From contig JACRCP010000218.1 in NCBI GenBank assembly GCA_016218965.1, positions 1 to 39,722 of the forward strand: 39,722 bases of DNA, written 5' to 3'. Shown here piece by piece: positions 18,962 through 27,013 of this stretch. This stretch comes from Deltaproteobacteria bacterium (GTDB lineage Bacteria; Myxococcota; SpSt-1050; JACRCP01). Numbering within the stretch: position 1 is the stretch's first letter; each line of letters begins with the position of its first letter. The position numbers and the translations under genes were made by a program. Below the pieces are notes generated by a model. The model was given only the letters and a program-made list of their open reading frames with translations. It made no database searches and was not told where the DNA came from.

Positions 18962-19955
18962 TCACATGCTCAAGGACTTCAACAGGCCGCGGTGGGCCGG
19001 CGAGCGGGGGCACCTGGAAGCCTGGTACCTGACCTGCAACGACCGGGAGACGCGGCACGGGTACTGGTTCCGGATCGCGCTCACGGCCCCCGCGGACCGC
19101 GGCGTGCGCTCCTCGGCACGTCTCTGGTTCACGCGGTTTTCCCATGAAGGCGCCGCGACGCGGATCATCAGCAGCGCCTACGACACCGCCGGCTGCGTGC
19201 TCGCTCCCGGCGCGATCCGCGTCGGGCCGGGCGGCCTCGAACCGGGGCACATGTGGGGGGCAATCGAGCGCGACGGGACGTCGGTCGCCTGGGACCTCCG
19301 TTTCGACGAGGGGGAAGAGTACCTCCACATGCCGAGGGTGATGTACGCGCTGAAACTCCGGCGGTCGTTCTCCGCTTCGCCGAACCTGTCGGTGAAGATC
19401 CGCGGCACGGTGACCGTCAACGGGGTCACATGCGAGGTCGGAGGGATGGCGACGCAGGGCCACGTCTGGGGGAGGCGCCTGCCGCGGCAGTGGGTATGGC
19501 TCCATGCGAACGACTTCGAGGGCGACGCCGCCGTCATCGAGATGGCCACCACGCGCGAGCCGGTCAGGCGGATATGGACGCCGACGTTCGCGACGATCTG
19601 CGTCATCCACGGGGGCGAGCGGCGCCGGCTTTGGCTGGCCGACCCGCTGCTGTTCAAGGAGACGGTCTCGTTCCCTTCATACTCGTTCTGGGCGATGGAC
19701 CACCGCTTCAGGGTGGAGGGCGCCGTTTCGGCGCCTCTCGATCGGTTCGTCCAGTACCGTTACCCCGCCCCGGCCGGCCGCGATTCGCACTGCGCCAACA
19801 CCGAGATCGCCTCGCTCAAGCTGACTTTGTACGGGCGCGGCGGTCCCTTCTCGTCATGGCGACGGCGCGCCGAGCTCAAGGCCGCCGACACCGCACACTT
19901 CGAGATCGGCTCGCGGGCGCCGATCCCCGGGGTCCCGGTGTTCAACCCCGCTTGA
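18954..19955 (+). CDS. Lipocalin-like (CrtC/AttH/tocopherol-cyclase-type) protein
   Basis: This 333-residue, strongly beta-rich protein has no signal peptide. It opens with GHLEAWYLTCNDRETRHGYW and carries TQGHVWGRRLPRQWVWLHAND in the middle, a pattern that resembles the double-lipocalin fold of hydroxyneurosporene synthase (CrtC), AttH and tocopherol cyclase, proteins that bind hydrophobic ligands. The match is to fold-level patterns only; no enzyme activity can be claimed. It overlaps the pyruvyl transferase gene by eight bases (ATGGCTGA), so the two are translated together. With the acyltransferase upstream this suggests a small lipid- or glycolipid-handling operon. Confidence 0.6.
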   Translation: MADHMLKDFNRPRWAGERGHLEAWYLTCNDRETRHGYWFRIALTAPADRGVRSSARLWFTRFSHEGAATRIISSAYDTAGCVLAPGAIRVGPGGLEPGHMWGAIERDGTSVAWDLRFDEGEEYLHMPRVMYALKLRRSFSASPNLSVKIRGTVTVNGVTCEVGGMATQGHVWGRRLPRQWVWLHANDFEGDAAVIEMATTREPVRRIWTPTFATICVIHGGERRRLWLADPLLFKETVSFPSYSFWAMDHRFRVEGAVSAPLDRFVQYRYPAPAGRDSHCANTEIASLKLTLYGRGGPFSSWRRRAELKAADTAHFEIGSRAPIPGVPVFNPA

Positions 19956-19975
19956 GAGGGATCGCCGGAATAGGT

Positions 19976-20662
19976 TCAAAAAAGACCGCGGAGTAGCGCG
20001 GCGGTACGGTGGAGGAGCGTCGGCGCGTATGTCGTCCCGATCTCGAACGCCCTCTCCGGGCCGGCCATCAGGTATTCGAGGACGGCGGGGCAGCCCCCCG
20101 CGGCAAAGGCGATGATGCATCCGTAGGTGAGCAGGCCCAAGAGGGCGATGAACGCAAACGAGAATATGCGGCCCGACTCCCTGATGTCCGGCTGGCCGAC
20201 GAGCATCTCGGCGATCGACGAATACAGGTGGTGCATGAGCAGGAACCCTGCCGGGACCAGGGCGTACACGGCGATCTTAGGGTGGAGCGCCGGCGAGAGC
20301 AGTGCGAACGCGGCCGCGAAAAGCGGGAGGAAGTACGGCGCCAGCGCTATGACGAAGTTCGACTCACGCGAGTAGCGCACCTCGCCGTCGCCGGACGATT
20401 TGACGTTGAGCGACTCCCATTTGGCAAAAAAGGCCTTGGCCGCGAGAAGGTGAGTGAGTTCGTGCTCGAACGTCCGGAAGAACTGGCTTCGCCTGAGCCA
20501 GGGGTAGCCGAGGAGCGCCGCCCCCGCGCCCGACAGGAACAGGATGTGTCGGGTCTCGAACGCCACGAAATGCCCGGCGATCGGCAGAAGCGCCAGCGCG
20601 AACCCCACGGTGAGCGGGATCGAAACGACGATGAAGACGAGTTTCAGGAGCCTCTTCATCAT
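19976..20662 (-). CDS. Integral membrane zinc metalloprotease-like protein (M50-like)
   Basis: This 228-residue protein has about five hydrophobic segments and an HExxH zinc site in FEHELTHLLAAKAFF, as in site-2-type (M50) proteases. A C-terminal QPDIRESG could stand for the second conserved motif, but the classical NPDG is not evident, so activity is uncertain. The start is ATG 20662, which overlaps the trmJ stop by four bases (ATGA). It is the last gene of the lon-mscS-trmJ operon. Confidence 0.65.
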   Translation of the reverse strand: MMKRLLKLVFIVVSIPLTVGFALALLPIAGHFVAFETRHILFLSGAGAALLGYPWLRRSQFFRTFEHELTHLLAAKAFFAKWESLNVKSSGDGEVRYSRESNFVIALAPYFLPLFAAAFALLSPALHPKIAVYALVPAGFLLMHHLYSSIAEMLVGQPDIRESGRIFSFAFIALLGLLTYGCIIAFAAGGCPAVLEYLMAGPERAFEIGTTYAPTLLHRTAALLRGLF

Positions 20663-21405
20663 CCGCCCTGTGCCCCCCCTTTCCCGGTCGCCCATTCAAT
20701 CTGGGCGAGGATCCCCCGCACGACCCGGACTTCGCGCGACGTCACGCGCGCGCGGGTCAGCATTGAGCGGAACATCGGCTGAAGCCTGTTGGGGTTCTGC
20801 TCCTTCAGAAACCCGATTCGGCGGAGCAGCTCGCGGCCGCGGACCAGCAACTCCTCGATCTCGGCCGATGGCGGGAGCGGCTCGGATTCGCGCGCCGGCG
20901 CCGCGGGCCTTTTGACCGCCGCAGAAAAGACCTCGTGGCACACCACCGCGACGGCATGCGACAGGTTGAGGGACGGGCACGAAGGCGACGACGGGATCGA
21001 GAGCGTCCTGCAACACTGCCCGATCTCCTCGTTCGAAAGCCCGCGGTGTTCGGGGCCGAAGACGAGCGCGAGGCGCTTCCCGCCGGCCTGTTTCACGGCA
21101 AGCGCTCCGAGCTCGCGCGGCGTCAGGACCTCCCGGTCGCCCAGATCGGCGCGGCGCGTTACCGCGAAAGAGGCCGACGCGTCGGCGGTCGCGTCGAGCA
21201 ACGAGTCGTGGGTGGTCGTGGCGTCAAGAACATCGGTTGCGTGCGTCGCCATCCGGTACGCGCCGTCGAGTCTCCGCGGCACGGGGCGCACGAGCCTTAA
21301 GCGCGGGATTCCAAAATTCTTCGCGGCGCGCGCCACGGCCCCGATATTCTGCGGGCGCTCGGGCTGCACCAGAACGATGACGATGTTGTCGAGGACGGGG
21401 TTCAA
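20659..21405 (-). CDS. trmJ: tRNA (cytidine/uridine-2'-O-)-methyltransferase TrmJ
   Basis: This 248-residue SPOUT methyltransferase has the knot motifs LVQPERPQNIGAVARAAKNFG, LVFGPEHRGLSNEEI and SLNLSHAVAVVCHEV, and the TrmJ-type C-terminal helical tail with RSMLTRARVTSREVRVVRGIL. It methylates the 2'-OH of the wobble-loop nucleotide 32 of tRNA using SAM. The start is probably TTG at 21405: AAAGGAC lies just before it and it overlaps the mscS stop by four bases (TTGA). The frame is open for 35 more codons, but those are antisense-like sequence within mscS. Confidence 0.88.
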   Translation of the reverse strand: MNPVLDNIVIVLVQPERPQNIGAVARAAKNFGIPRLRLVRPVPRRLDGAYRMATHATDVLDATTTHDSLLDATADASASFAVTRRADLGDREVLTPRELGALAVKQAGGKRLALVFGPEHRGLSNEEIGQCCRTLSIPSSPSCPSLNLSHAVAVVCHEVFSAAVKRPAAPARESEPLPPSAEIEELLVRGRELLRRIGFLKEQNPNRLQPMFRSMLTRARVTSREVRVVRGILAQIEWATGKGGAQGG

Positions 21406-22262
21406 CGGTCCTTTGCCATGTGCACGACGCGCTGGGGATACGGAATCTCTATGCCGGCGCGGTCGAATGCCGCCTTCAGGCGTTTCCGGTACTCGCGCGC
21501 CACCGCCCACTGGGCGAGCGGCGCCGTCTTCATCACGAGCCTCAGCACGACCGCGTGGTCACCGAACGATTCGACGCCCAGGACCTCCGGGTCCTCGATG
21601 ACCTTTTCGGCAAACTCGGGGTCGGCTCGCATCTGCATCGCGGTGTCCTTCATCACCGCGCCGGCCTTGTCGATGTCGGCGTCGTACGAGATGCCGACGT
21701 CCAGAACCGCGCGCGACCACGCAAACGACATGTTGCTCACGGTCTGGACCTGTCCGTTGGGGATCACGTGCTTGACCCCCTCGATGTCGCGCAGGACGGT
21801 GGTGCGGAGATTGATCTCCTCGACCAGTCCGGACACCGCTCCGATCTTGACGACGTCTCCGACGCGGTACTGATTCTCCAGAAGGATGAAAAACCCGTGG
21901 AAGAGGTCCTTGACGATTGACTGCGCCCCGAACCCAATGGCTATGCCGGCGATCCCGGCGCCGGCCAAAAGGGGAGTGACGTTGACCCCGAGCTCCTTGA
22001 GCAGGACGTACAGCATTGCAAGCAGCGCAACGATCCTGGCGGACCCGTCGAGGATCCGGACGAGGGTCTCGGCGCGTTTCTCGCGTTCGCTTTTCGTCGT
22101 CGGGTCGTCGTCCTCGACAAACCGGATGATGCGCCTTCCCACCGCGCGGACGACCTTGATGAACACCCACAGGACGACGGCCATCACCGCGATGCGCAGC
22201 CCCGAGGTGACAAGCCACCCCTCGATCTTCGACCAGATGACTTCGAGCAGCTGCTTCAACAT
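21402..22262 (-). CDS. MscS-type mechanosensitive channel
   Basis: This 286-residue small-conductance mechanosensitive channel has N-terminal membrane helices (about 15-35 and 75-95), the pore helix with the Gly/Ala pattern PLLAGAGIAGIAIGFGAQSIVKDLFHGFFI, and the cytosolic beta and alpha/beta domains (NQYRVGDVV, VIPNGQV). It should release solutes on hypo-osmotic shock. ATG 22262 has GGGAGGCA directly before it and lies just after the stop of the Lon-family gene. The end is coupled to trmJ by a four-base overlap. Confidence 0.93.
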   Translation of the reverse strand: MLKQLLEVIWSKIEGWLVTSGLRIAVMAVVLWVFIKVVRAVGRRIIRFVEDDDPTTKSEREKRAETLVRILDGSARIVALLAMLYVLLKELGVNVTPLLAGAGIAGIAIGFGAQSIVKDLFHGFFILLENQYRVGDVVKIGAVSGLVEEINLRTTVLRDIEGVKHVIPNGQVQTVSNMSFAWSRAVLDVGISYDADIDKAGAVMKDTAMQMRADPEFAEKVIEDPEVLGVESFGDHAVVLRLVMKTAPLAQWAVAREYRKRLKAAFDRAGIEIPYPQRVVHMAKDR

Positions 22263-22273
22263 TGCCTCCCGCC

Positions 22274-24808
22274 TCACTTGTCCGCCGCAGCCTTGGCGAA
22301 GGCGGATGTCTCAGGCCTTCTCTGTTTGAGCAGCGAGTTCATCTCGGCAAGCCGTCTTGCCGCCAGGGAGTTGACCGTTCCTTCAGGGTATCTGGCGTCG
22401 GGCCCCGCCGCGCCCGCGGGGACGCCCGTGAGGATTTCGATCCCCTCATCTATGGTGTCGACCGCCCAGACATGGAAAGTCCCGTCCTTGACCGCACGCT
22501 CGACTTCGGGTCTAAGCACCAGATGTTCAACGTTGCGGCGCGGGATCATGACGCCCTGCGCGCCTGAGAGGCCCCGCGATCGGCACACGTCGTAGAATCC
22601 CTCGACCTTGAACGTTGCGCCGCCCACCGGCTGGATCTCGCCCTTCTGGTTGACCGAGCCGGTCACCGCGATCGACTGGTCCACCGGGAGCCCCGAGAGC
22701 GCCGAGAGCAGGGCGTAGACCTCCGCCGACGAGGCCGAGTCGCCCTCGACGCCGCCGTACGACTGCTCGAGCGTGATCGACGCGCGCAGGTTGATCGGGG
22801 CGCTCCTGCCGAACCGCTCCATCAGAAAGCCCGTCAGGATCATCACGCCCTTGTCGTAGACGGCGCCGGACAGCCCCGCGCGGCGCTCTATGTTGACAAT
22901 GCCGCCGCGCCCGACGGCGACCGACGCCGTGATGCGGACCGGCCGGCCGAAGTGGTGGTCGCCGAGGTCATAGACCGTCAGGCCGTTAACCGTTCCTGCC
23001 GCCGTTCCCGTCGTTTCCACGATGAGCTGGCCGCGTTCGAATTCCTCCTGGACGCGGTCCTCGTCGAGCCCGAAACGCCGCCTGCGCTCGTGGATCGCCT
23101 TCTCGACGTCCGCGCGCGTGATCTCGGCGTGACCCTCCTCCCCCGCGAAGTGGTTGGCCTCGCGCAGGAGGTCGGCGACGAACCAGAAGCGGGTCGAGAT
23201 CTTCCTGCGGTCCTGCGTCAGGCGTATGCCGTACTCGACGACCGCGAGGACCGCGTCCTTGTCAAGCACGCGGAGTTTCTCCTCGCGCACCGCGCGCGTG
23301 ATGAACGAGAGGTATTTTGCGACGTTGTCGGCCTCGAGGTTCATCTCGGTGTCGAACTCGCTTTTGACCTTGAAGATCTTTTTGAAGTCGTCCTCGAGGG
23401 CGTAGAGCATCCGATACGCCTCGTCGTCGCCGATCATGATGACCTTGACGTCGACCGCTATCGGCTCGGGCTTGAGCGCCGTGGGCGGGGCATATCCCGG
23501 AGCCTCGAGGTTCTGGATCTCGAGCTGGCGGTGCCGGAGCATCCTTTTCAGGGCCTTCCAGACGCCGGCCTCGCCGAAGACGTCGGCCGCGTTCACGATC
23601 AGGAACCCCCCGTCGGCCATGAGGACCGACCCGCCCTTGATGGTAGTGAAATGCGCGCCGCCGTGCGAGGCGTCCTCGTACGGGCGCTCTATGGCCCCGA
23701 AGAGGTTGTGGAACGTCGTCGAGGTTTCCTGGACAATCGGGCACTGCTCGCGGCCGGTGTTGTCAAGGACCACGTTGACGCGGTAGTTGACGGTCTGCTC
23801 CTGGTACTGCGCCCGCCTGTCGGCGGCCTGCTCGCCGTCCTGGCTCTCGGTCTCCCGGAAGATGTCGAGGTTCTCGATCAGGTTCTCGCGGATCTCGTTA
23901 AGATACGACGCCAGTTTCTGTGGCATCGTTTCATGGGGGCGGTCCTTGGAGGGCCGCGGGTCGGGGACCTGCCCAGCGAACGGTGTATAGCGTTCACCGA
24001 CCTCCGCCACGAGATCGCCTATGGTCGAAGAAAACGTGTCGCGGTCGAGCTGGCGCAGGCGCTCCTCGAACTCGCGGTTTTCCTTGCGGATGCTCCCCAT
24101 CATCACTTCGAGTTCCGAGCGTTTCTGCTCGAGGACGACCATCATCTTCTGGAAAACGTCGGCCTTGAACTTCCCCGACTCCACGAGGTTTTGAACGTCC
24201 TGGATGCTCAAGAGCTTGCCCTTGATGACCGGCGCGACCTCGGGGCGGCCGCTGGGCCCCTCGCGCCCCTGGGCCAGCGCAAAGCCCTGCTTCTTGAGGG
24301 CGTTTTCAAAACGCTGGACGCGGTTGCGCTGGCGCCGTTCGTATTGTTTCTGGAGCTTTTCGCGGCGTTTGGCGTAGTCGGTCGCGTCGAAGATCGACTG
24401 GACCTCCTTCTTGATGCGATCGAGCAGCTTGTCCATGTCGGCGCGGAACTTGCCGCCGATGCCGGCAGGGAACTCCAGAAGGCGCGGCCGGTCGGGGTTC
24501 TTGAAACTCATCACGTAGCACCGGTCAAGGAGCGGCTTGCGCGCGCGCCGGTAAATTGCGAGTACGTCCTTGACGGTCGAGGTGCGGCCGGTCCCCGATT
24601 CGCCGCACACGTACACGTTGTAGCCCGGCGCCTCGAGCTCTATGCCGAGTTTCAGGGCGTCCATGGCCCGGTCCTGGCCGATGATCCCCTGCGATTTTTC
24701 CGGGAGCGGGGCCCGCTCGTCCACGAAGTTTTTGGCCCACGGTGTTATCAGGATGTCGTCCGGTGCGACCCTGAGCCTGTTTTTGAGGTCCGTCGCGTGA
24801 GTGGTCAT
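22274..24808 (-). CDS. Lon-family ATP-dependent protease (LonB/AAA_32 type)
   Basis: This 844-residue protein is of the LonB-like class with an N-terminal AAA module interrupted by a long helical insert (about 130-300) and a C-terminal Lon protease domain. Walker A is GESGTGRTST, with Arg in place of the usual Lys. The protease Ser lies in GVEGDSASSAEVYALLSAL and the Lys in GGATFKVEGFYD. It degrades misfolded or regulatory proteins. The start is ATG 24808; nine more codons upstream are possible. The last residues (TSAFAKAAADK) and the stop codon are made by a small palindromic repeat rather than by family sequence. Promoter boxes lie at 24847-24875. The gene heads the lon-mscS-trmJ-M50 operon. 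Confidence 0.92.
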   Translation of the reverse strand: MTTHATDLKNRLRVAPDDILITPWAKNFVDERAPLPEKSQGIIGQDRAMDALKLGIELEAPGYNVYVCGESGTGRTSTVKDVLAIYRRARKPLLDRCYVMSFKNPDRPRLLEFPAGIGGKFRADMDKLLDRIKKEVQSIFDATDYAKRREKLQKQYERRQRNRVQRFENALKKQGFALAQGREGPSGRPEVAPVIKGKLLSIQDVQNLVESGKFKADVFQKMMVVLEQKRSELEVMMGSIRKENREFEERLRQLDRDTFSSTIGDLVAEVGERYTPFAGQVPDPRPSKDRPHETMPQKLASYLNEIRENLIENLDIFRETESQDGEQAADRRAQYQEQTVNYRVNVVLDNTGREQCPIVQETSTTFHNLFGAIERPYEDASHGGAHFTTIKGGSVLMADGGFLIVNAADVFGEAGVWKALKRMLRHRQLEIQNLEAPGYAPPTALKPEPIAVDVKVIMIGDDEAYRMLYALEDDFKKIFKVKSEFDTEMNLEADNVAKYLSFITRAVREEKLRVLDKDAVLAVVEYGIRLTQDRRKISTRFWFVADLLREANHFAGEEGHAEITRADVEKAIHERRRRFGLDEDRVQEEFERGQLIVETTGTAAGTVNGLTVYDLGDHHFGRPVRITASVAVGRGGIVNIERRAGLSGAVYDKGVMILTGFLMERFGRSAPINLRASITLEQSYGGVEGDSASSAEVYALLSALSGLPVDQSIAVTGSVNQKGEIQPVGGATFKVEGFYDVCRSRGLSGAQGVMIPRRNVEHLVLRPEVERAVKDGTFHVWAVDTIDEGIEILTGVPAGAAGPDARYPEGTVNSLAARRLAEMNSLLKQRRPETSAFAKAAADK
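22281..22306. repeat. Palindromic repeat forming the Lon C-terminus
   Basis: TCCGCC (22281-22286) and GGCGGA (22301-22306) form a stem around GCAGCCTTGGCGAA, itself with a GCC/GGC inner stem. On the coding strand it specifies SAFAKAAADK just before the stop codon. Confidence 0.7.
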
Positions 24809-24846
24809 GCGGCTCCCGCTCCCCCGGAGGTTCAAAAGCGGGCGCG

Positions 24847-24875
24847 ATTCTAGGCGTCGGGGGGTGTCAAGTCAA
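24847..24875 (-). promoter_or_regulatory. Promoter of the Lon-family operon
   Basis: Read on the minus strand: TTGACT (24875-24870), a 17-base spacer, TAGAAT (24852-24847), 38 bases before the start codon. It is back to back with the plus-strand promoter at 24886. Confidence 0.68.
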
Positions 24876-24885
24876 ACCGGCGGGC

Positions 24886-24915
24886 TTGACGGGCGGCGCG
24901 GGCGGCCCGTAGTAT
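24886..24915 (+). promoter_or_regulatory. Promoter of the YdjM-like gene
   Basis: TTGACG (24886-24891), an 18-base spacer, TAGTAT (24910-24915), 53 bases before the GTG start. Confidence 0.6.
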
Positions 24916-24968
24916 CCAAATGCCAACGGGAAAGCCCGGGGACCGGGTTTCAAGGAAAGGTGCCGAAG

Positions 24969-25547
24969 GTGAATCCTTACACGCACGCGCTGGCCGGATG
25001 GTGTGCCGCGCAGGCGGTCTGCCGTCACCGCAGGGACGTGGCGATCGCCGCGGTCGGAGGAGTCCTGGCGGATCTCGACGGGGCAGGGTTGTTCATTGAC
25101 GTTGCAACAGGGCACTGGAACGGGCCCTACAGGTGGTACGAGTCGCTGCATCACGTGCTGGGCCACAACCTGTTGGCGGCCGGGGCAACGGCGGTGGTCG
25201 CCGCTTTTTTCGCGCGCGACCGGCTCAGAACGGGCGTCGTGTTTTTCGCCTTGTTCCATCTCCATCTGCTGATGGACCTTGCCGGCTCGGGCGGGCCGGA
25301 CGGCGACCTTTGGACGATCTCTTACCTGTACCCTTTGTCGCAAAGGGAGTTCTCGTGGAGCGGGCAGTGGGCGCTCAATGCCTGGCCGAACGTGGTCTTC
25401 ACAGCCGCTCTTCTGGCCTTGTTCTTCCGGCAGACCGGCCGCCACGGGTTCTCGCCGTTCTGGTACGTCTCGAAACGCTTCGATGAGGAGTTCGTCAGGA
25501 CCGTACGCAAGTGGTTTGCAGGCAAGGGTGGCGGGACGTGCATGTGA
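24969..25547 (+). CDS. YdjM-like (DUF457) membrane-bound metal-dependent hydrolase
   Basis: This 192-residue membrane protein has the His-rich pattern of the YdjM/DUF457 family: YTHALAGW at the N-terminus, GGVLADLDG, LHHVLGHNLLAAG and FHLHLLMDLAG. Three or four hydrophobic segments are visible. Family members are annotated as metal-dependent membrane hydrolases of unclear substrate. The GTG at 24969 follows AAGGAAAGG at good spacing; an open frame further upstream has no support. Confidence 0.82.
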   Translation: MNPYTHALAGWCAAQAVCRHRRDVAIAAVGGVLADLDGAGLFIDVATGHWNGPYRWYESLHHVLGHNLLAAGATAVVAAFFARDRLRTGVVFFALFHLHLLMDLAGSGGPDGDLWTISYLYPLSQREFSWSGQWALNAWPNVVFTAALLALFFRQTGRHGFSPFWYVSKRFDEEFVRTVRKWFAGKGGGTCM

Positions 25548-25569
25548 GGGCCGACGCCGAGCAGTGGAA

Positions 25570-25731
25570 ATGACACGGTACATGTTGGACACGTCCGCGT
25601 ACATCGCCGCGGCGCGGGGGCACGTGCCAATCAAGGAAGCTCTTTGTTTTGCCGATGAGGTGTTCGTGAACCCCATCGTGATGGGAGAACTTCAAGCAGG
25701 GTTCCTGAAAGGGTCACAACCTCCCGACGAA
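25570..25731 (+). pseudogene. Truncated VapC-type PIN-domain toxin
   Basis: The ATG at 25570 opens a PIN-domain protein: MLDTSAYIAAARGH gives the first catalytic Asp, and VNPIVMGELQAGFLKGS gives the conserved Glu. Then, after SQPPDEL, the sequence changes to the antisense of the alpha/beta hydrolase gene, whose stop codon lies at 25714. A full PIN domain needs about 130 residues, so the last acidic motifs are lost and only about 54 residues are homologous. No VapB antitoxin gene is present upstream. I read it as a toxin gene cut off by a rearrangement that joined it to the hydrolase gene. Confidence 0.7.
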
Positions 25732-26523
25732 CTCGCCTATCCGTTTCCAGTAGTCGATCTCGTTCCCGCCCGGGAAGTCGTTGTGGGCGCAATGGTACTC
25801 GACGTAGGTCGCCCGGGGGTTGAGCTTCGAGAGCTTCCGGCCGTGGCTCACGGGGATCACGTCGTCGACGTCGCCGTGGAAGAGCAGTATCGGGTAGTCC
25901 GCCGCCGAAACGACCTTATCGGTCTCGAACTTGTTTTTCACGACGAACCCGGGCACCCCCATCCCCCACGCCATCGCCGAAACCGAGAGGAACGTCGACT
26001 CCAGGATCATCGCCGTCGGCTTGCGCCTCGCGGCGAGGTCCGCCGCCACGCCGCCGCCGAGTGAGCGGCCGTGGAAGATCACCTTCGACCGGTCGACGTC
26101 CGTCCGCTTGAGGGTCTCGTCGAGAAACCACACCGCGTCCGAGCCGATGTTCTCCTGCGAGGGTTTTCCGCCCGAGCGCGAGTACCCGCGGTATTCCGGG
26201 AGAAGGACAGCGAACCCCAGCAAGCCCCAACCGTCAACGATGTGCGGCTGGTAGTCCTGGATCTCGGCGTTCCCGTGGAAGTACATGACGAGAGGCGCCG
26301 GCCTGTCTTTTCGGGGCGCCGGGACGAACAACGCCTCGACCTTCGCCCCGCCTTCGACGTCCCGCGTCATCACCTCCACGCCCCTGTAAGGCGCCCGGGC
26401 CGGCGCCGGCGGCGCGTACTGGCGGGGAAAGAGCATCATGTCCTCAAGAAACACGCGCGCGATTATGCCACAACCCGCCCCGAGCGCCAGCACCGTTGCG
26501 ATCCGCCCGAGCCACTTCTTCAT
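25714..26523 (-). CDS. Alpha/beta hydrolase, membrane-anchored
   Basis: This 269-residue protein has an N-terminal hydrophobic anchor (IATVLALGAGCGIIARVFL) and an alpha/beta hydrolase core of the BEM46/YhfR-like type. The oxyanion region is YFHGNAE, the nucleophile Ser is in FHGRSLGGGV, the acid is in HGDVDDVIP and the His in YHCAHNDFPGG. It is probably an envelope esterase or peptidase of unknown substrate. ATG 26523 has GAAGGGCAGAGG directly upstream; the 34 codons before it in the open frame lack support. Confidence 0.87.
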   Translation of the reverse strand: MKKWLGRIATVLALGAGCGIIARVFLEDMMLFPRQYAPPAPARAPYRGVEVMTRDVEGGAKVEALFVPAPRKDRPAPLVMYFHGNAEIQDYQPHIVDGWGLLGFAVLLPEYRGYSRSGGKPSQENIGSDAVWFLDETLKRTDVDRSKVIFHGRSLGGGVAADLAARRKPTAMILESTFLSVSAMAWGMGVPGFVVKNKFETDKVVSAADYPILLFHGDVDDVIPVSHGRKLSKLNPRATYVEYHCAHNDFPGGNEIDYWKRIGEFVGRL

Positions 26524-26634
26524 GCCTCTGCCCTTCTCTTGAGAAATGATACCACCGCGCTGGGCGTGGGTCCAACGCGGCCGACTGGCGGCCGACGGGC
26601 GCTGGCGTGCCGGATTTCCGAGCACGTTTTCTTG

Positions 26635-26803
26635 CCCTCACCCTGACCCTCTCCCAGGCGGGAGAGGGGAAAAAGGGCCACACAACACCCGCGTCGGAAC
26701 GCGTTTCCCGCGTCCCCGGGTCGGGACCGGACCGCTTTCTTCTCGAGTGTTCTTGCTCCACATGCGTGGTCCCTCTCCCGCTGGGAGAGGGTCAGGGTGA
26801 GGG
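26635..26803. repeat. CCCTCACCCTGACC-type inverted repeat pair
   Basis: The left arm (26635-26669) and right arm (26771-26803) are near-exact inverted copies about 33 bases long, each itself containing a CCTCTCCC/GGGAGAGG hairpin. The 100 bases between show no gene. It occupies the first half of the 490-base gap between the hydrolase gene and batB. Confidence 0.82.
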
Positions 26804-26858
26804 TATCAAACGATGGACGCTGAGAATTGTCCGCCGGTCGACAACCTCGATCCTTCCG

Positions 26859-26948
26859 GGGTGCCACGGACAACCCCAGGTTGTCCGTGAGTGCGGCGCG
26901 GCGGAAATACGGACAAGATCCGTCGAACGGACCTTGTCCGTGGCACCC
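26859..26948. repeat. GGGTGCCACGGACAA inverted repeat with two internal hairpins
   Basis: Terminal arms GGGTGCCACGGACAA (26859-26873) and its exact reverse complement (26934-26948) flank two hairpins. The first is CACGGACAAC/GTTGTCCGTG (26865-26889). The second is CGGACAAG/CTTGTCCG (26910-26940) with an inner TCCGT/ACGGA stem. It lies upstream of batB, directly after the preceding inverted pair. Confidence 0.85.
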
Positions 26949-26979
26949 GGCCCGGCGGGTCCGCCCCTGGAGCCGGATG

Positions 26980-27005
26980 ATTTTCCTCCGGAAAATTGTT
27001 ATATA
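26980..27005 (+). promoter_or_regulatory. Palindrome and -10-like box before batB
   Basis: ATTTTCC/GGAAAAT (26980-26996, three-base centre) is a perfect palindrome that could be an operator. It is followed at once by TATATA (27000-27005), eight bases before the batB ATG. There is no Shine-Dalgarno, and a good -35 box is not evident. Confidence 0.5.
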
Positions 27006-27013
27006 GTCCGCGT

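Noticed and set aside
22952-24853. A 633-codon open frame on the plus strand opposite the Lon-family gene
   Set aside because: Its product is Arg/Leu/Val-rich without motifs and mirrors the codons of the protease gene. Long antisense frames are expected in GC-rich DNA.
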